64,000 nucleotides of DNA from Biomaibacter acetigenes (GCF_003691585.1 NZ_CP033169.1:2232001-2296000); one strand, 5' to 3'. Positions 26,153 through 35,730 are shown, numbered from the stretch's first letter. Numbers and translations: made by a program. The notes: generated from the sequence alone by a model not told the origin.

Positions 26153-26560
26153 ATGGTTTACCCTAAAAATACCATATATATAATAGGCAATTCCAAGGCG
26201 CCTCAAAACAATCCGATAACCCACATGTACAGCATGTTCTTTATCGGCCTTGTAATAGATAAAGACACTGGCCGTATACTAGATGCTGGAGCCGCAGGAG
26301 TTCTTCCACTAACATCCGACTTTATTAGATCCATTTTTCTGGATAAAAACATGGAATGTGACATTTTTGAAATCTCAAAAGAGATTGAATCCAGGTATTT
26401 CGGTTCCTCGCAAAAAGCTCTCATAGTGGCATTTAAAGATGCCCAGAAAAAATATTTCCAGATAAAAACGGTAAAAATATTGAAGAGTAGCTGCTTTGTC
26501 AACTTTTCGTTGATGAAATCCAGCGAAAACGCAAGTATGTGTTTTCTCTGGATTTTTTAA
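26153..26560 (+). CDS. DUF3870 domain protein, probable 3' frameshift
   Basis: About 135 residues as read. The first 105 fit DUF3870: YIIGNSKAPQNNPITHMYSM, GLVIDKDTGRILDAG, SRYFGSSQKALIVAFKDA. The last 25 residues are unlike the family and are encoded by the terminator hairpin itself. Adding one A to the A5 run at 26464-26468 would end the protein as QIKNGKNIEE with a TAG at 26488-26490, leaving the hairpin outside the gene, so an indel is likely. CAGGAGG precedes both a TTG (26150) and this ATG. Function unknown. Confidence 0.75.
   Translation: MVYPKNTIYIIGNSKAPQNNPITHMYSMFFIGLVIDKDTGRILDAGAAGVLPLTSDFIRSIFLDKNMECDIFEISKEIESRYFGSSQKALIVAFKDAQKKYFQIKTVKILKSSCFVNFSLMKSSENASMCFLWIF
26516..26558 (+). 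terminator. Intrinsic terminator after DUF3870 gene
   Basis: AAATCCAG pairs with CTGGATTT, and AAAAC with GTTTT inside, followed by T6. It lies within the apparent last codons of the gene as read. Confidence 0.8.
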
Positions 26561-26762
26561 TTAATGAAGTTAAAAATTTTCTATTTTGTAATTCAACGGT
26601 AACCCGGAAACCTGACAGCAAACAGGACTTTATAAAAAATGTCGTATAAATTTCTCTTATAAATCTATAACTCAACATACCACGTGAAAGGAGGTTTTGT
26701 AAAGATTAAAAAAATTTTATTATATCAACCTCAATTTCCAATATTTTAAGGGGGGGACTTGA

Positions 26763-28394
26763 ATGACAATTTATAAAAAATTGTTAGTAGTAGTGTTAGT
26801 AATGCTTGTAATGGTTTCACTGGTAGGCTGCGGCGGAGGCCAGAAAGCCCAGCAGAGCCAGGACCAGAGCCAGCCGGCGGATACAAAGCACGGCGGAACC
26901 CTTCAGGATGCTCTTGGAGCCGATCCTCCGGGGCTGGATGTCCAGCAGAACTCAATGCTGGAAACATACTACATGGCAAGACTTTTGTTCAGCACTCTGG
27001 TGAGGTATAAAGGCGGCACCACCGACCTGGAGCCGGAACTCCTGGCTGAAATGCCCACGGTCAGTTCCGATGGGTTGACCTATCACTTCAAATTAAAACC
27101 CGACCTCAAATTCAGCGACGGTACTCCTTTAACTTCAAAGGATGTGAAATTCACCTTTGAGCGCATGCTCAAACCAGAAACCAAGGCTATTAACCAGTGG
27201 GTATTTGACCCCATTAAAGGCGCCAAGGATATGGAAGACGGTAAAGCCACCGAGCTAGCAGGCTTCAAGATTATAAACGATCAGGAATTTGAAATAACCC
27301 TGGAAGCTCCTTATGCACCCTTCATCCAGAATCTGGCGGTGCCCTGCGCTTCCATTTATCCCGCCGAAGCCACCCAGAAGGCTGGCGAAGAATGGACCCT
27401 GAACCCCATCGGCAGCGGCCCTTACAAGATAGCCGAATGGGTACATGACGACCATATCACCCTGGAAAGAAATACAAACTACTTCGAAAAAGATTTACCG
27501 TACATCGATAAAATCCAGATGAGGATTATTGAAGACGAAGCCACAATGACCATGGAATTCGAGAACGGAAACATTGACATTCTCCCCATTCCCGACTCTG
27601 AATATCCAAGGCTTGCGTCAGATCCCAATTTCAGTAAGATGATCGTGGAAAACACACCGTTGAATACCTATTTCTACGTAATGAATGAAAACGTCAAATA
27701 CTTCCAGGATGTCAGGGTAAGAAAGGCCATCGCCATGGCCATCGACAAAGACAAGATTCTGAAAGAACTTTTGAACAACAGGGGTGTTGTTGCCAAAGGA
27801 TTGCTGGGGCCCGGAATCCCCGGATACAACGAAAATAACCCCGGATTCCCATATGATCCGGAGCAGGCCAGGAAACTCCTGGCGGAAGCCGGATATCCCA
27901 ACGGTTTTGAAGTAGAAAACTGGCAGGCCAAGAGCGAAACCTTCTACAAGAGGAACGTAGCCATTCAAGCCATGTTGAAACAAGTCGGTATCGATATGAA
28001 GATTAACCAGATGGACAGTGCCTCCTGGAGGCAGTCTAGAAACAACGGCAAGGTTCCTATCTATCTTGCCAACTGGTGGGCCGATATCCCCGACCCGGAC
28101 AACTACATGTATAACATCCTGCATTCTACCCAGACACCAGGATGGTCCATCAACTACAAGAATCCCAAGGTGGATGAGCTCATTGAAAAGGCCCGGGTCT
28201 CCACCGATATGAACGAGCGCATAAAGATGTACCAGGAAGCCGAAAAGATAGCCATATATGACGATGTATCCATAATTCCGCTCTTCCATATAAAGGAATA
28301 CTACATCGTTCAGCCCTATGTCAAGGATGTTCAATTCCATCCCACGGGAATCGGAAGCTACAATTACAGGACCATGTGGCTCGAAAAGAAGTAA
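26763..28394 (+). CDS. dppA: Dipeptide/oligopeptide ABC transporter solute-binding lipoprotein
   Basis: A 543-residue family 5 solute-binding lipoprotein with a lipobox (MVSLVGCGGG). Characteristic stretches include ADPPGLDVQQNSMLETYYMA, YHFKLKPDLKFSDGTPLTSK, DVRVRKAIAMAIDKDKILKE and NWWADIPDPDNYMYNIL. It delivers a peptide-like substrate to the two permeases encoded next. Start ATG follows GGGGGGGACTTGA. The name dppA follows the gene order; nickel or another ligand cannot be excluded. A hairpin after the stop may set its higher expression relative to the permeases. Confidence 0.9.
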   Translation: MTIYKKLLVVVLVMLVMVSLVGCGGGQKAQQSQDQSQPADTKHGGTLQDALGADPPGLDVQQNSMLETYYMARLLFSTLVRYKGGTTDLEPELLAEMPTVSSDGLTYHFKLKPDLKFSDGTPLTSKDVKFTFERMLKPETKAINQWVFDPIKGAKDMEDGKATELAGFKIINDQEFEITLEAPYAPFIQNLAVPCASIYPAEATQKAGEEWTLNPIGSGPYKIAEWVHDDHITLERNTNYFEKDLPYIDKIQMRIIEDEATMTMEFENGNIDILPIPDSEYPRLASDPNFSKMIVENTPLNTYFYVMNENVKYFQDVRVRKAIAMAIDKDKILKELLNNRGVVAKGLLGPGIPGYNENNPGFPYDPEQARKLLAEAGYPNGFEVENWQAKSETFYKRNVAIQAMLKQVGIDMKINQMDSASWRQSRNNGKVPIYLANWWADIPDPDNYMYNILHSTQTPGWSINYKNPKVDELIEKARVSTDMNERIKMYQEAEKIAIYDDVSIIPLFHIKEYYIVQPYVKDVQFHPTGIGSYNYRTMWLEKK

Positions 28395-28401
28395 TGATCG
28401 G

Positions 28402-28428
28402 GGTTGGGCGCTCCTGCGCCCAACCGTT
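28402..28428 (+). terminator. Attenuating hairpin between dppA and dppB
   Basis: GGTTGGGCG-CTCCTG-CGCCCAACC, a perfect 9-bp stem followed by GTTTGTTT. Partial termination or mRNA stabilisation here would give more binding protein than permease, as is common in such operons. Confidence 0.7.
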
Positions 28429-28458
28429 TGTTTATGATACATCGGAGGGGGTGCGGTT

Positions 28459-29391
28459 TTGACTTCATATATTATACGCCGGCTTATATCTATGATTCCG
28501 GTGCTGATAGGAATTACTCTCATAACATTTATATTAATAAATGTGGTCCCCGGCGACCCTGTGGTCAATATGATGGGCAAAAGGGTTGATGCTCAAACCA
28601 TAGCAAACATCAGACACCAGCTGGGTCTTGACCGGCCTCTTTATATTCAATACTTCGATTTTTTGTTTAAAGCTATAAAGGGTGACCTGGGTAGATCTTT
28701 TTACAACCACCAGGATGTGATGAAAACTATACTGCAGAGATTTCCCGCTACTGTAAAATTATCTCTTTCTTCTATGATAGTGGCTATAATAATAGGGCTT
28801 ACGGTGGGAATAGTATCTTCCGTCAAGCAGTACACTTTTTTTGACCATTCCAGCATGATAGTGGCACTTATGGGAATTTCCGCCCCTGTTTTCTGGGTGG
28901 CTATAATCCTTCAACTGGTATTTGGATTGAAATTAAAGTGGTTTCCCATCTCAGGTTATTCTGGATTTGAATATATGGTTTTACCGGCTATCGCTCTCGG
29001 CACAAGGTTCGCCGCCACCATAGCCCGAATGACCCGTAGCAGCATGCTGGAAGTAATCCGCCAGGATTTCATCCGCACAGCCCGGGCTAAAGGTTTAAGC
29101 GAAAGGGTTGTAATTTACAAGCATGCCTTGAAAAATGCCATGATCCCGGTAATCACCATAATAGGCCTTCAGATTGGCGGACTTCTTACAGGCTCCATAC
29201 TTACCGAAACTGTATTTGGGATTCCCGGCCTGGGAAGGCTCTCCATTGAAGCCATCAATAACAGGGATTTCCCTGTCATACAGGGTACTGTGCTCTTCAC
29301 CGCCCTTGTATTTGTATTTACAAATTTAATAGTTGATATATCATATTCCTTCCTGGACCCGAGAATTAGATATGATGGGGGTGAAGGTTGA
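28459..29391 (+). CDS. dppB: Dipeptide ABC transporter permease DppB
   Basis: A 310-residue permease with about six membrane helices. It opens TSYIIRRLISMIPVLIGITL and carries the DppB-family loop RHQLGLDRPLYIQY and the EAA motif region IRTARAKGLSERVVIYKHAL (coupling to the ATPase). The start is TTG after GGAGGGGG. Its TGA stop overlaps the start of dppC. Confidence 0.93.
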   Translation: MTSYIIRRLISMIPVLIGITLITFILINVVPGDPVVNMMGKRVDAQTIANIRHQLGLDRPLYIQYFDFLFKAIKGDLGRSFYNHQDVMKTILQRFPATVKLSLSSMIVAIIIGLTVGIVSSVKQYTFFDHSSMIVALMGISAPVFWVAIILQLVFGLKLKWFPISGYSGFEYMVLPAIALGTRFAATIARMTRSSMLEVIRQDFIRTARAKGLSERVVIYKHALKNAMIPVITIIGLQIGGLLTGSILTETVFGIPGLGRLSIEAINNRDFPVIQGTVLFTALVFVFTNLIVDISYSFLDPRIRYDGGEG

Positions 29392-30306
29392 TGGCTCAGG
29401 CTCAAACACCTCTTAATGAACCAAAAACCAGGATGAAAACAGCAAAAAAAAGCACTCAGGAAAGTAGAAGCCTTTATTATGATGCCTGGCTCAGATTGAA
29501 GCGGAATAAAGCAGCCATGGTAGGATTATTTTTTGTGATACTTCTGGTAGTGGTGGCCATATTTGCAGAGGTAATCGCCCCTCATGACCCTTATGCTCAG
29601 AACCTTGAATACCGCTTAAAGCCGCCTACCGCACAGCATCTTCTTGGAACCGATGATTACGGCAGGGATATCCTTAGCAGGATCATTTACGGTGCCAGAG
29701 TTTCGTTGATGGTAGGGGTTTATCTCGGAAGGCATCGCCCTCATCATCGGAGTGCTGCTGGGAGCCATAGCAGGCTATTATGGCGGAAAAGTAGACAACA
29801 TAATTATGCGGCTTTGTGATATCATGTTTGCTTTTCCAGAGCTGCTGTTTTGCATAGGTATCATGTTCGCCCTGGGGCCCGGCATTTATAATGTGTTTAT
29901 TGCCATCGGCTTTGTAGGATGGGCCGGATATGCCAGACTTGTGCGAGGTCAAATACTTTCCCTCAAGAAAATGGAGTTTGTGGAAGCAGCCCATGCTTCA
30001 GGGGCGAAAGATTTTCGAATCATATTCAAGCACATATTGCCAAATACCCTGGCGCCCATTATAGTTATGCTAACACTGAGCATCCCGGGTGCAATCATGT
30101 CCGAAGCCAGCCTCAGTTTCCTGGGTCTTGGAGCTCAACCTCCTATGGCCAGTTGGGGTTCTATGATTTTTGACGGCCGGTCGTATTTGAGGACTTTTCC
30201 GTGGTTCAGTATAACGCCGGGTATTGCAATTATGCTTACGGTGCTGGGATTCAACCTCTTCGGGGATGGTTTAAGGGATGCACTGGACCCAAGATTAAAA
30301 AGATAG
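29391..30306 (+). CDS. dppC: Dipeptide ABC transporter permease DppC, frameshifted
   Basis: About 305 residues once repaired, the partner permease of DppB. The N-terminal part (LRLKRNKAAMVGLFFVILLV, GTDDYGRDILSRIIYGARVS) and C-terminal part (GVLLGAIAGYYGGKVDN, the EAA loop FVEAAHASGAKDFRI) are in different frames. Removing one T from the T3 at 29719-29721 gives LMVGVISEGIALIIGVLLG, the expected family sequence. The ATG at 29391 overlaps the dppB stop. No dppD or dppF ATPase gene follows; a terminator comes at once. Confidence 0.88.
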
Positions 30307-30327
30307 GTGAAAAACCTATCTTTTTTT
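30301..30327 (+). terminator. Intrinsic terminator of the dpp operon
   Basis: AGATAGGT-GAAAA-ACCTATCT followed by T7. It includes the dppC stop codon, which confirms that no ATPase genes follow in this transcript. Confidence 0.92.
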
Positions 30328-30417
30328 ATTTTAAGCTCCCTGGCTTTCTTAAAAACCCTAAAAATATGAATTACCTCAAAATATGCATAAAATTATAATA
30401 TTGCTAAGTTAACGTAT

Positions 30418-30449
30418 ATTTGCTATACTAAATGAAATATACTGCAAAT
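30418..30449 (+). promoter_or_regulatory. Possible operator: ATTTGC/GCAAAT inverted repeat
   Basis: ATTTGC (30418-30423) and GCAAAT (30444-30449) flank two TATACT copies, about 120 bases before the XRE regulator gene. It could be an autoregulatory site; this is inference only. Confidence 0.3.
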
Positions 30450-30563
30450 GTGTTACCGGCGCTCGTCAAATTACGACAATTTTGGACTTTTTTATAATAC
30501 ATATTTTCTCTTTACTTTTTTTACAAAAAATTGCAACATATATAAAGAAGCAACGGGGAGTTG

Positions 30564-30944
30564 ATGAGTTTGTCAACAGATGAAATCTTCAAAGACATAG
30601 GAAAAAAAATCAGACAAATTCGCCAGAAGCAGAACCTTACTCAGGAGGAACTGGGGGAAAAAGCTAACCTTCATTACAGCTATATCGGTCAAATGGAAAG
30701 GGGTGACAAAATACCGTCATTAAAAACATTAAACAAGATAGCAAAAGCATTGAATGTGGGCCTGGATTATATCCTGGAAGGGCCAATAAAATATAGCGCC
30801 GAATCCTCAGCCGAAGAAGCCATCAATGAATTTATGCATCTGTTGAGGACAAGGCCTGCCCGTCAGACGGAAATGCTTATTTCAATCTGCAGAAACATCA
30901 TCGATGAACTGGATGCTTGTGAAAAAGAAGAAAAAGAAAAATAA
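30564..30944 (+). CDS. XRE-family transcriptional regulator
   Basis: A 126-residue protein with a standard N-terminal helix-turn-helix (IGKKIRQIRQKQNLTQEEL, HYSYIGQMERGDKIPSLKTL) at residues 10-66 and a helical, charged C-terminus of about 55 residues likely used for dimerisation (EAINEFMHLLRTRPARQTEM). The start is ATG at 30564, three bases after GGGGAG, or TTG at 30570 at a more usual distance. It stands alone with its own terminator; the target is not evident. The short C-terminal helices resemble small sporulation or SinR-like regulators, but that link is weak. Confidence 0.88.
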   Translation: MSLSTDEIFKDIGKKIRQIRQKQNLTQEELGEKANLHYSYIGQMERGDKIPSLKTLNKIAKALNVGLDYILEGPIKYSAESSAEEAINEFMHLLRTRPARQTEMLISICRNIIDELDACEKEEKEK

Positions 30945-30988
30945 ACTTTTCACAAAAAAGTTATTTTTGCACACCCATATATGGACAA

Positions 30989-31035
30989 AAAGCCCCGAAC
31001 ATCTTTATTGGTAGAAGATTTGGGGCTTTGTTTTT
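30989..31035 (+). terminator. Bidirectional terminator between XRE gene and tRNA-Leu(CAA)
   Basis: AAAGCCCC pairs with GGGGCTTT, with ATCTT/AAGAT pairing inside and T5 on both sides. It can stop the XRE gene on the plus strand and the tRNA transcript on the minus strand. Confidence 0.85.
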
Positions 31036-31111
31036 ATGTATGACAGCTATTCGGTAGCCTTTCGGCTTCTTTGCTTTAAAAGCTTGTAAATTAAGGCTTT
31101 AAACAAAAAAA

Positions 31112-31198
31112 TGGTGCCGAAGGCGGGAGTCGAACCCGCACGGTATCGCTACCACTGGATTTTGAGTCCAGCGCGTCTGCCAGTTCCACCACTTCGGC
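31112..31198 (-). tRNA. tRNA-Leu (anticodon CAA)
   Basis: A class II tRNA on the minus strand. The acceptor stem is GCCGAAG/CTTCGGC, the anticodon stem CTGGA/TCCAG surrounds loop CTCAAAA (anticodon CAA), the T arm contains GGTTCGACTCC, and CCA is encoded. It decodes UUG. Confidence 0.95.
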
Positions 31199-31311
31199 AC
31201 GTTTGCATTAATATCTTAGCATATCCTCTAAAATATTTCAAGCCTATTTTAGCATCATGTTTAACCTCTATTCTGATTTCTAACATCTCACCTTAAACTT
31301 CTGTTATAGCA

Positions 31312-31327
31312 TGTGATTTTTATCACA
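31312..31327 (+). promoter_or_regulatory. Crp/Fnr-type operator upstream of hcp
   Basis: TGTGA-TTTTTA-TCACA is a perfect palindrome with the Crp/Fnr-family half sites. A likely -10 (TATTAT, 31349-31354) follows, which puts the palindrome centre near -41.5, the usual class II activator position. HcpR-type Fnr-family regulators control hcp genes in many anaerobes. Which protein binds here is unknown. Confidence 0.6.
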
Positions 31328-31407
31328 GATTTTCCGGGAAAAATCAAGTATTATACCTTTGGATCTATTAATTCAAATAAAAATAATAATTAAAGGAGGC
31401 ATTTTTA

Positions 31408-33054
31408 ATGAGCATGTTTTGTTACCAGTGTCAGGAAGCATCAAAAGGTACCGGGTGCACTTTAAGGGGTGTGTGCGGAAAAAGAGATGATGTGGCTAAA
31501 TTGCAGGATGTACTAATCTACGTTCTGAAAGGAATTTCCATTTATACCACAAAAGCAAGAGAAGCGGGTATCGTAAATGAAGAAGCCGACAGGTTTATAA
31601 TGGAAGGGCTTTTCTCCACCATCACAAACGTAAACTTCGATAAAAATTATTTTGTGGAAAAAATAAAGCAGGGCTTAATACTGCGCGACCAGATTAAAGA
31701 ACGTCTGTTAAAAGAGGGAGTGGAAATCGGAAATAACCTGCATGACTCTGCGGTATGGACCGCGGATTCAGTGGATGAATTTGAGAAAAAAGCCGAAAAA
31801 GTAGGGATACTGGCCACTGAAAATGAAGACATAAGGTCTTTGAGGGAACTCCTGACTTACGGAGTAAAGGGTATGGCGGCATATGCAGAACATGCCTATG
31901 TTCTGGGATATAAGGATGAAAACATATTTGCGTTTATGCAAAAGGCGCTGGCAGCCACCACCGATGATAATTTGACGGCGGATGACCTGGTCGCCCTGGT
32001 GATGGAATGCGGAAAATTTGGAGTAGACGTTATGGCTCTCCTGGATAAAGCCAATACTTCCACATACGGCAACCCGGAAATCACCAAGGTAAATATTGGA
32101 GTAAGGAACAATCCGGGCATACTGATCAGCGGACACGATTTAAAAGATATGGAAGAACTGTTGAAGCAAACGGAAGGGACAGGAGTGGATGTATATACTC
32201 ACGGTGAAATGCTTCCCGCAAATTACTACCCTGCATTCAAAAAATACTCCCATTTCGTAGGAAACTACGGAAACGCCTGGTGGCAGCAGGATAGGGAGTT
32301 TGAATCCTTTAACGGTCCCATATTGATGACTACCAACTGTCTTGTTCCTCCTAAAGATACTTATAAAGATAGGGTCTATACCACAGGAGTGGTGGGCTTC
32401 GAAGGGGTAAAACATATCCCGGCAGGAAAAGACGGCAAACCCAAAGATTTTACGCCAATAATAGAACATGCCAAAAAGTGCAAGCCCCCGGTTGAAATAG
32501 AAAAAGGCGAAATAATCGGTGGATTTGCGCACAACCAGGTGTTAAGCCTGGCAGACAAAGTGGTGGAAGCGGTAAAGACGGGAGCTATAAAAAGGTTCTT
32601 CGTAATGGCAGGCTGTGATGGAAGAATGAAGAGCAGGGAATATTACACAGAGTTTGCAAAACAATTGCCAAGGGATACGGTGATACTTACCGCTGGGTGT
32701 GCCAAATATAGATATAACAAGCTTGACCTGGGAGATATAGGCGGAATACCCAGAGTATTGGACGCAGGCCAGTGCAATGATTCATATTCCCTGGCTGTAA
32801 TAGCACTTAAATTAAAGGAAATATTTGGATTAAACGACATTAATGAATTGCCCATATCATATAATATTGCATGGTACGAACAGAAGGCGGTAATTGTATT
32901 ACTGGCATTGCTTTATTTGGGAGTCAAGAATATTCATCTTGGACCTACATTGCCTGCATTCTTGTCTCCCAATGTGGCCAGGGTACTGGTTGATAAGTTC
33001 GGCATAGGTGGAATAACTAATGTTGAAGATGATATTAAAATGTTCATGGCATAA
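31408..33054 (+). CDS. hcp: Hydroxylamine reductase / hybrid-cluster protein
   Basis: A 548-residue hybrid-cluster protein. The N-terminal cysteines [13 protein letters not shown] and GVC (5, 8, 17, 23) hold a [4Fe-4S] cubane, and the hybrid Fe-S-O cluster ligands lie in later [27 protein letters not shown] and GCAKYRYNK segments. The family reduces hydroxylamine in vitro, and acts in nitric-oxide and nitrosative stress in cells. AAAGGAGG precedes the ATG. It is a single-gene unit with a terminator and an upstream Crp/Fnr-like palindrome. No hcr reductase gene follows, as usual in strict anaerobes. Confidence 0.96.
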   Translation: MSMFCYQCQEASKGTGCTLRGVCGKRDDVAKLQDVLIYVLKGISIYTTKAREAGIVNEEADRFIMEGLFSTITNVNFDKNYFVEKIKQGLILRDQIKERLLKEGVEIGNNLHDSAVWTADSVDEFEKKAEKVGILATENEDIRSLRELLTYGVKGMAAYAEHAYVLGYKDENIFAFMQKALAATTDDNLTADDLVALVMECGKFGVDVMALLDKANTSTYGNPEITKVNIGVRNNPGILISGHDLKDMEELLKQTEGTGVDVYTHGEMLPANYYPAFKKYSHFVGNYGNAWWQQDREFESFNGPILMTTNCLVPPKDTYKDRVYTTGVVGFEGVKHIPAGKDGKPKDFTPIIEHAKKCKPPVEIEKGEIIGGFAHNQVLSLADKVVEAVKTGAIKRFFVMAGCDGRMKSREYYTEFAKQLPRDTVILTAGCAKYRYNKLDLGDIGGIPRVLDAGQCNDSYSLAVIALKLKEIFGLNDINELPISYNIAWYEQKAVIVLLALLYLGVKNIHLGPTLPAFLSPNVARVLVDKFGIGGITNVEDDIKMFMA

Positions 33055-33060
33055 AATTTC

Positions 33061-33100
33061 AGTGGTGGGTTTCTCCTGCAAGCCCACCACTTTTCCTTTT
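33061..33100 (+). terminator. Intrinsic terminator of hcp
   Basis: AGTGGTGGG pairs with CCCACCACT around a 13-base loop, followed by TTTTCCTTTT. Confidence 0.88.
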
Positions 33101-33107
33101 ATGTTTT

Positions 33108-34880
33108 TTATTTTTCAAGATTATATTCCTTCATCTTGTTATAAAGGGTGCTGCGGGATATTTTCAATGCTCTGGCCGCTTTTGTCTTGTTATAGGCATA
33201 TTTTTTCAGAGTATCCAGGATAACCCGCTTTTCGGCAATATCGGCAGCCTTGTTCAGATCATTGATTTCAATGGTGGTGTCTGTCGTAAGATAATCCTGC
33301 CGTAAGTATCTGGGTAAAATATCCTCGGTAATCTCGCCATTATTGGAAAGTATAACCATCCGTTCTATGACATTTTTAAGTTCCCGCACGTTTCCCGGCC
33401 AGTCATAATCCATGAATGTTTTTAACACTCCCGGAGCAATGTGTTGGATTTTTTTATTGTAAAAATTACCGTATTCGTGAACAAAGTTGTTGACAAGCTC
33501 CACAATATCTTCACACCGTTCTCTAAGGGGCGGTATTTCTATGGTGATTACATTGATACGGCGGTAAAGCTCCTCATTGAAACTGCCTTCCCTGACCAGA
33601 GATTCCAGGTCTTTATTGGTGGCTGTAATCACCCTCACATTTACACGAATAGGTCTGCTGCCCCCTGCCTTGAAAAAGGTCTGGTCCTGCAGGAAATGCA
33701 ACAATTTAACCTGTATTTCTGCCGGGAGTTCATCGATCTCGTCAAGAAAAATAGTACCTTTGTCTGCCAGTTCCAGCAGGCCGGTCTTGCCATATTTCCC
33801 CGAACCGGAAAAATCCCCTTCTTCACAGCCAAAAAGTTCATTTTCAAATAAATTGGACGGTATAGCGGCACAATTTACCTTAATCAGGGGAAAGCTTTTG
33901 CGGGTACTGTTTTCATGGACGGCATTTGCCAGCATTTCCTTGCCGGTACCGCTTTCACCCTTTATCAGAAGCGGAGCCTGGGAAGGCGCAATTTTTCTTG
34001 CCATTTCGATGGCCTTCATCATTTTCGGATTCTTGCTAACAAGCTCTCCGAAACAGCATTCCCTGTCTTTGAGGCTGCTCATCTGCTTTTCCATAAAGGA
34101 TAGCTTATAGCTTACCTTATCCAGTTCGGCTATCAGGCTTATAACATTTGATATTTCTTCAATGTTCAGAATTACGCCACTTAACTGCCCTGCAATATTA
34201 AACCTGCATGTTTTTAATGTAAATTTACGGTTATCCTTGCTTTCAAAATATATGTCTTCCAGGGGATGTTCCCCCTTTTTTATCCTTTCCACCAGCGGTG
34301 CCGGTAAAAAATTTGATGGGGTCATCTTAATTATCCTGGATGGTCTGAACAACTCTTCAAAAGCTTTATTGTATGACAGTATTTCACACCGGTCATCCAG
34401 TATGCATATGGCTGTCTTGACATTATCCAGTATAAGTTCATGGAATTCCACCGCCTTTTCCAGCCGGTTTGAAAAAGCATCACAAATGCTTTTTGCCGTC
34501 AGCAGCCCGAGCAAATTACCATCTTTATCAAGGACCGGAGCCCGGCTGATGCCCAGTTTCCTCATCTCGCTTTTGGCCTCCAGCAGAAGCTTATCAGGCG
34601 GCATAAAGACCACATCCGGAGTCATGATGAATTTGACCGGGGTTTTACGGTCAATGCCCCTTGCAAGACTTTTGGCCAGATCGTTTGTTGTGATAATTCC
34701 TACAATCTTTTGATTGGGGCCGGTGACCAGCACTTCCTCCTGCTGCTTCAACAGCATCATTTCATTCAACTTTTCCACATTGGTGTCGTCCGGCACCATG
34801 AAGACCTCTTTTGCCAATGCATCCCTGACTCTGATATTTAAAAGATATTCGGCCTTCAACTTGATTCCCTCCGGATTCAA
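33108..34880 (-). CDS. CBS-PAS-AAA+ Fis-type regulator with altered sigma-54 contact loop
   Basis: A 590-residue regulator. Two CBS domains (about residues 15-135) may bind nucleotides or S-adenosyl compounds, a PAS domain follows (140-245), then the AAA+ core (Walker A GESGTGKE at 308-315, Walker B GTIFLDEIDE) and a Fis-type helix-turn-helix at the end (KTKAARALKISRSTLYNKMK). The GAFTGA loop that touches sigma-54 reads GDFSGS at 355-360, with Ala, Thr and the last Ala all changed. The ATPase motifs are intact. It may act without sigma-54, or with changed contacts. It is convergent with hcp. PrdR-like CBS-PAS regulators are the nearest architecture I know. Confidence 0.88.
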   Translation of the reverse strand: MNPEGIKLKAEYLLNIRVRDALAKEVFMVPDDTNVEKLNEMMLLKQQEEVLVTGPNQKIVGIITTNDLAKSLARGIDRKTPVKFIMTPDVVFMPPDKLLLEAKSEMRKLGISRAPVLDKDGNLLGLLTAKSICDAFSNRLEKAVEFHELILDNVKTAICILDDRCEILSYNKAFEELFRPSRIIKMTPSNFLPAPLVERIKKGEHPLEDIYFESKDNRKFTLKTCRFNIAGQLSGVILNIEEISNVISLIAELDKVSYKLSFMEKQMSSLKDRECCFGELVSKNPKMMKAIEMARKIAPSQAPLLIKGESGTGKEMLANAVHENSTRKSFPLIKVNCAAIPSNLFENELFGCEEGDFSGSGKYGKTGLLELADKGTIFLDEIDELPAEIQVKLLHFLQDQTFFKAGGSRPIRVNVRVITATNKDLESLVREGSFNEELYRRINVITIEIPPLRERCEDIVELVNNFVHEYGNFYNKKIQHIAPGVLKTFMDYDWPGNVRELKNVIERMVILSNNGEITEDILPRYLRQDYLTTDTTIEINDLNKAADIAEKRVILDTLKKYAYNKTKAARALKISRSTLYNKMKEYNLEK

Positions 34881-34946
34881 AAGTACTGTCGAAAATCTGA
34901 TATATATGTAATAAATTCTACAAAATTTTTTTAAAACCTTCTTTTG

Positions 34947-34977
34947 TAAAAAAAATCCCTACTGGTTAGTAGGGATT
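34947..34977 (-). terminator. Intrinsic terminator of the glycosyltransferase gene
   Basis: On the minus strand AATCCCTACT-AACC-AGTAGGGATT is followed by T6 or more. It stops transcription before the CBS-PAS regulator. Confidence 0.92.
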
Positions 34978-34986
34978 AAAGCCATT

Positions 34987-35652
34987 TTATCCGACTGCTC
35001 TTTGAATCAATACCTGGAGTATATTAAAAAATTGTCTGATCCTGTGAGCAAATCCACCCATGTCCCGGCCGGTTTCCCGATGGGTCATATCAACATCTAC
35101 TTCCATCACCGAAAATCCCTTTTTAAGGGCGTCTATGGTTAGGCCTACTTCCACGCCGAAGCCCGGTGATATATTCCCGATGCACTCCATTACTTCCCGT
35201 CTGAATGCCCTCTGTCCCGAAAGAGAACAGTTTATGTTTTTGCCCGTATAAATATAAACCCCCCACCTTGCAAGGGCTTTGGCAAACCCAAATCCACCCT
35301 TTTTTCTTGCCGGGGGAAATCTTGCAATGGTCATGTCAGCTTCGCCTGTCATGACCGGCCGGATAAGCTTCTTTATTTCCGCCGCTTTCTGGCCCACATC
35401 CGCATCAAGAAAAACGATAATATCTCCTTTCGCCATAGATAAACCCAACCTGAGCGCCTGACCCTTACCCATGTTTCTTTTATTTTTCAGGACAACGGCA
35501 CCGGCCTTTTCTGCAAGATCTGCGGTATTATCTGACGAACCGTCATCTACTACTATGACCTCACCTACACAGTCAACCAGAAAAACACTTTTTAAGGTGG
35601 CCTGTATTCTTTTTTCTTCATTATAAGCCGGAATTACCACGCTTACCATCAT
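34987..35652 (-). CDS. Glycosyltransferase family 2
   Basis: A 221-residue GT-A enzyme with VVIPAYNEEKRIQATLKSV at the start, the nucleotide-binding VVDDGSSDNT, and the metal-binding FLDADVG (DxD). SLSGQRAFRREVME is a typical acceptor-side motif, and the C-terminus is amphipathic without clear membrane helices. The family uses UDP- or GDP-sugars to make polyisoprenyl, lipid or compatible-solute glycosides; neither donor nor acceptor can be named. Start ATG follows GAGGAGATATTCC. Confidence 0.88.
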   Translation of the reverse strand: MMVSVVIPAYNEEKRIQATLKSVFLVDCVGEVIVVDDGSSDNTADLAEKAGAVVLKNKRNMGKGQALRLGLSMAKGDIIVFLDADVGQKAAEIKKLIRPVMTGEADMTIARFPPARKKGGFGFAKALARWGVYIYTGKNINCSLSGQRAFRREVMECIGNISPGFGVEVGLTIDALKKGFSVMEVDVDMTHRETGRDMGGFAHRIRQFFNILQVLIQRAVG

Positions 35653-35730
35653 GGAATATCTCCTCTCTTCGGAATTAAAAATTCAAAACTACAAAAAATA
35701 TAATTGTATTATCGAGCAAAGGGTGATACC

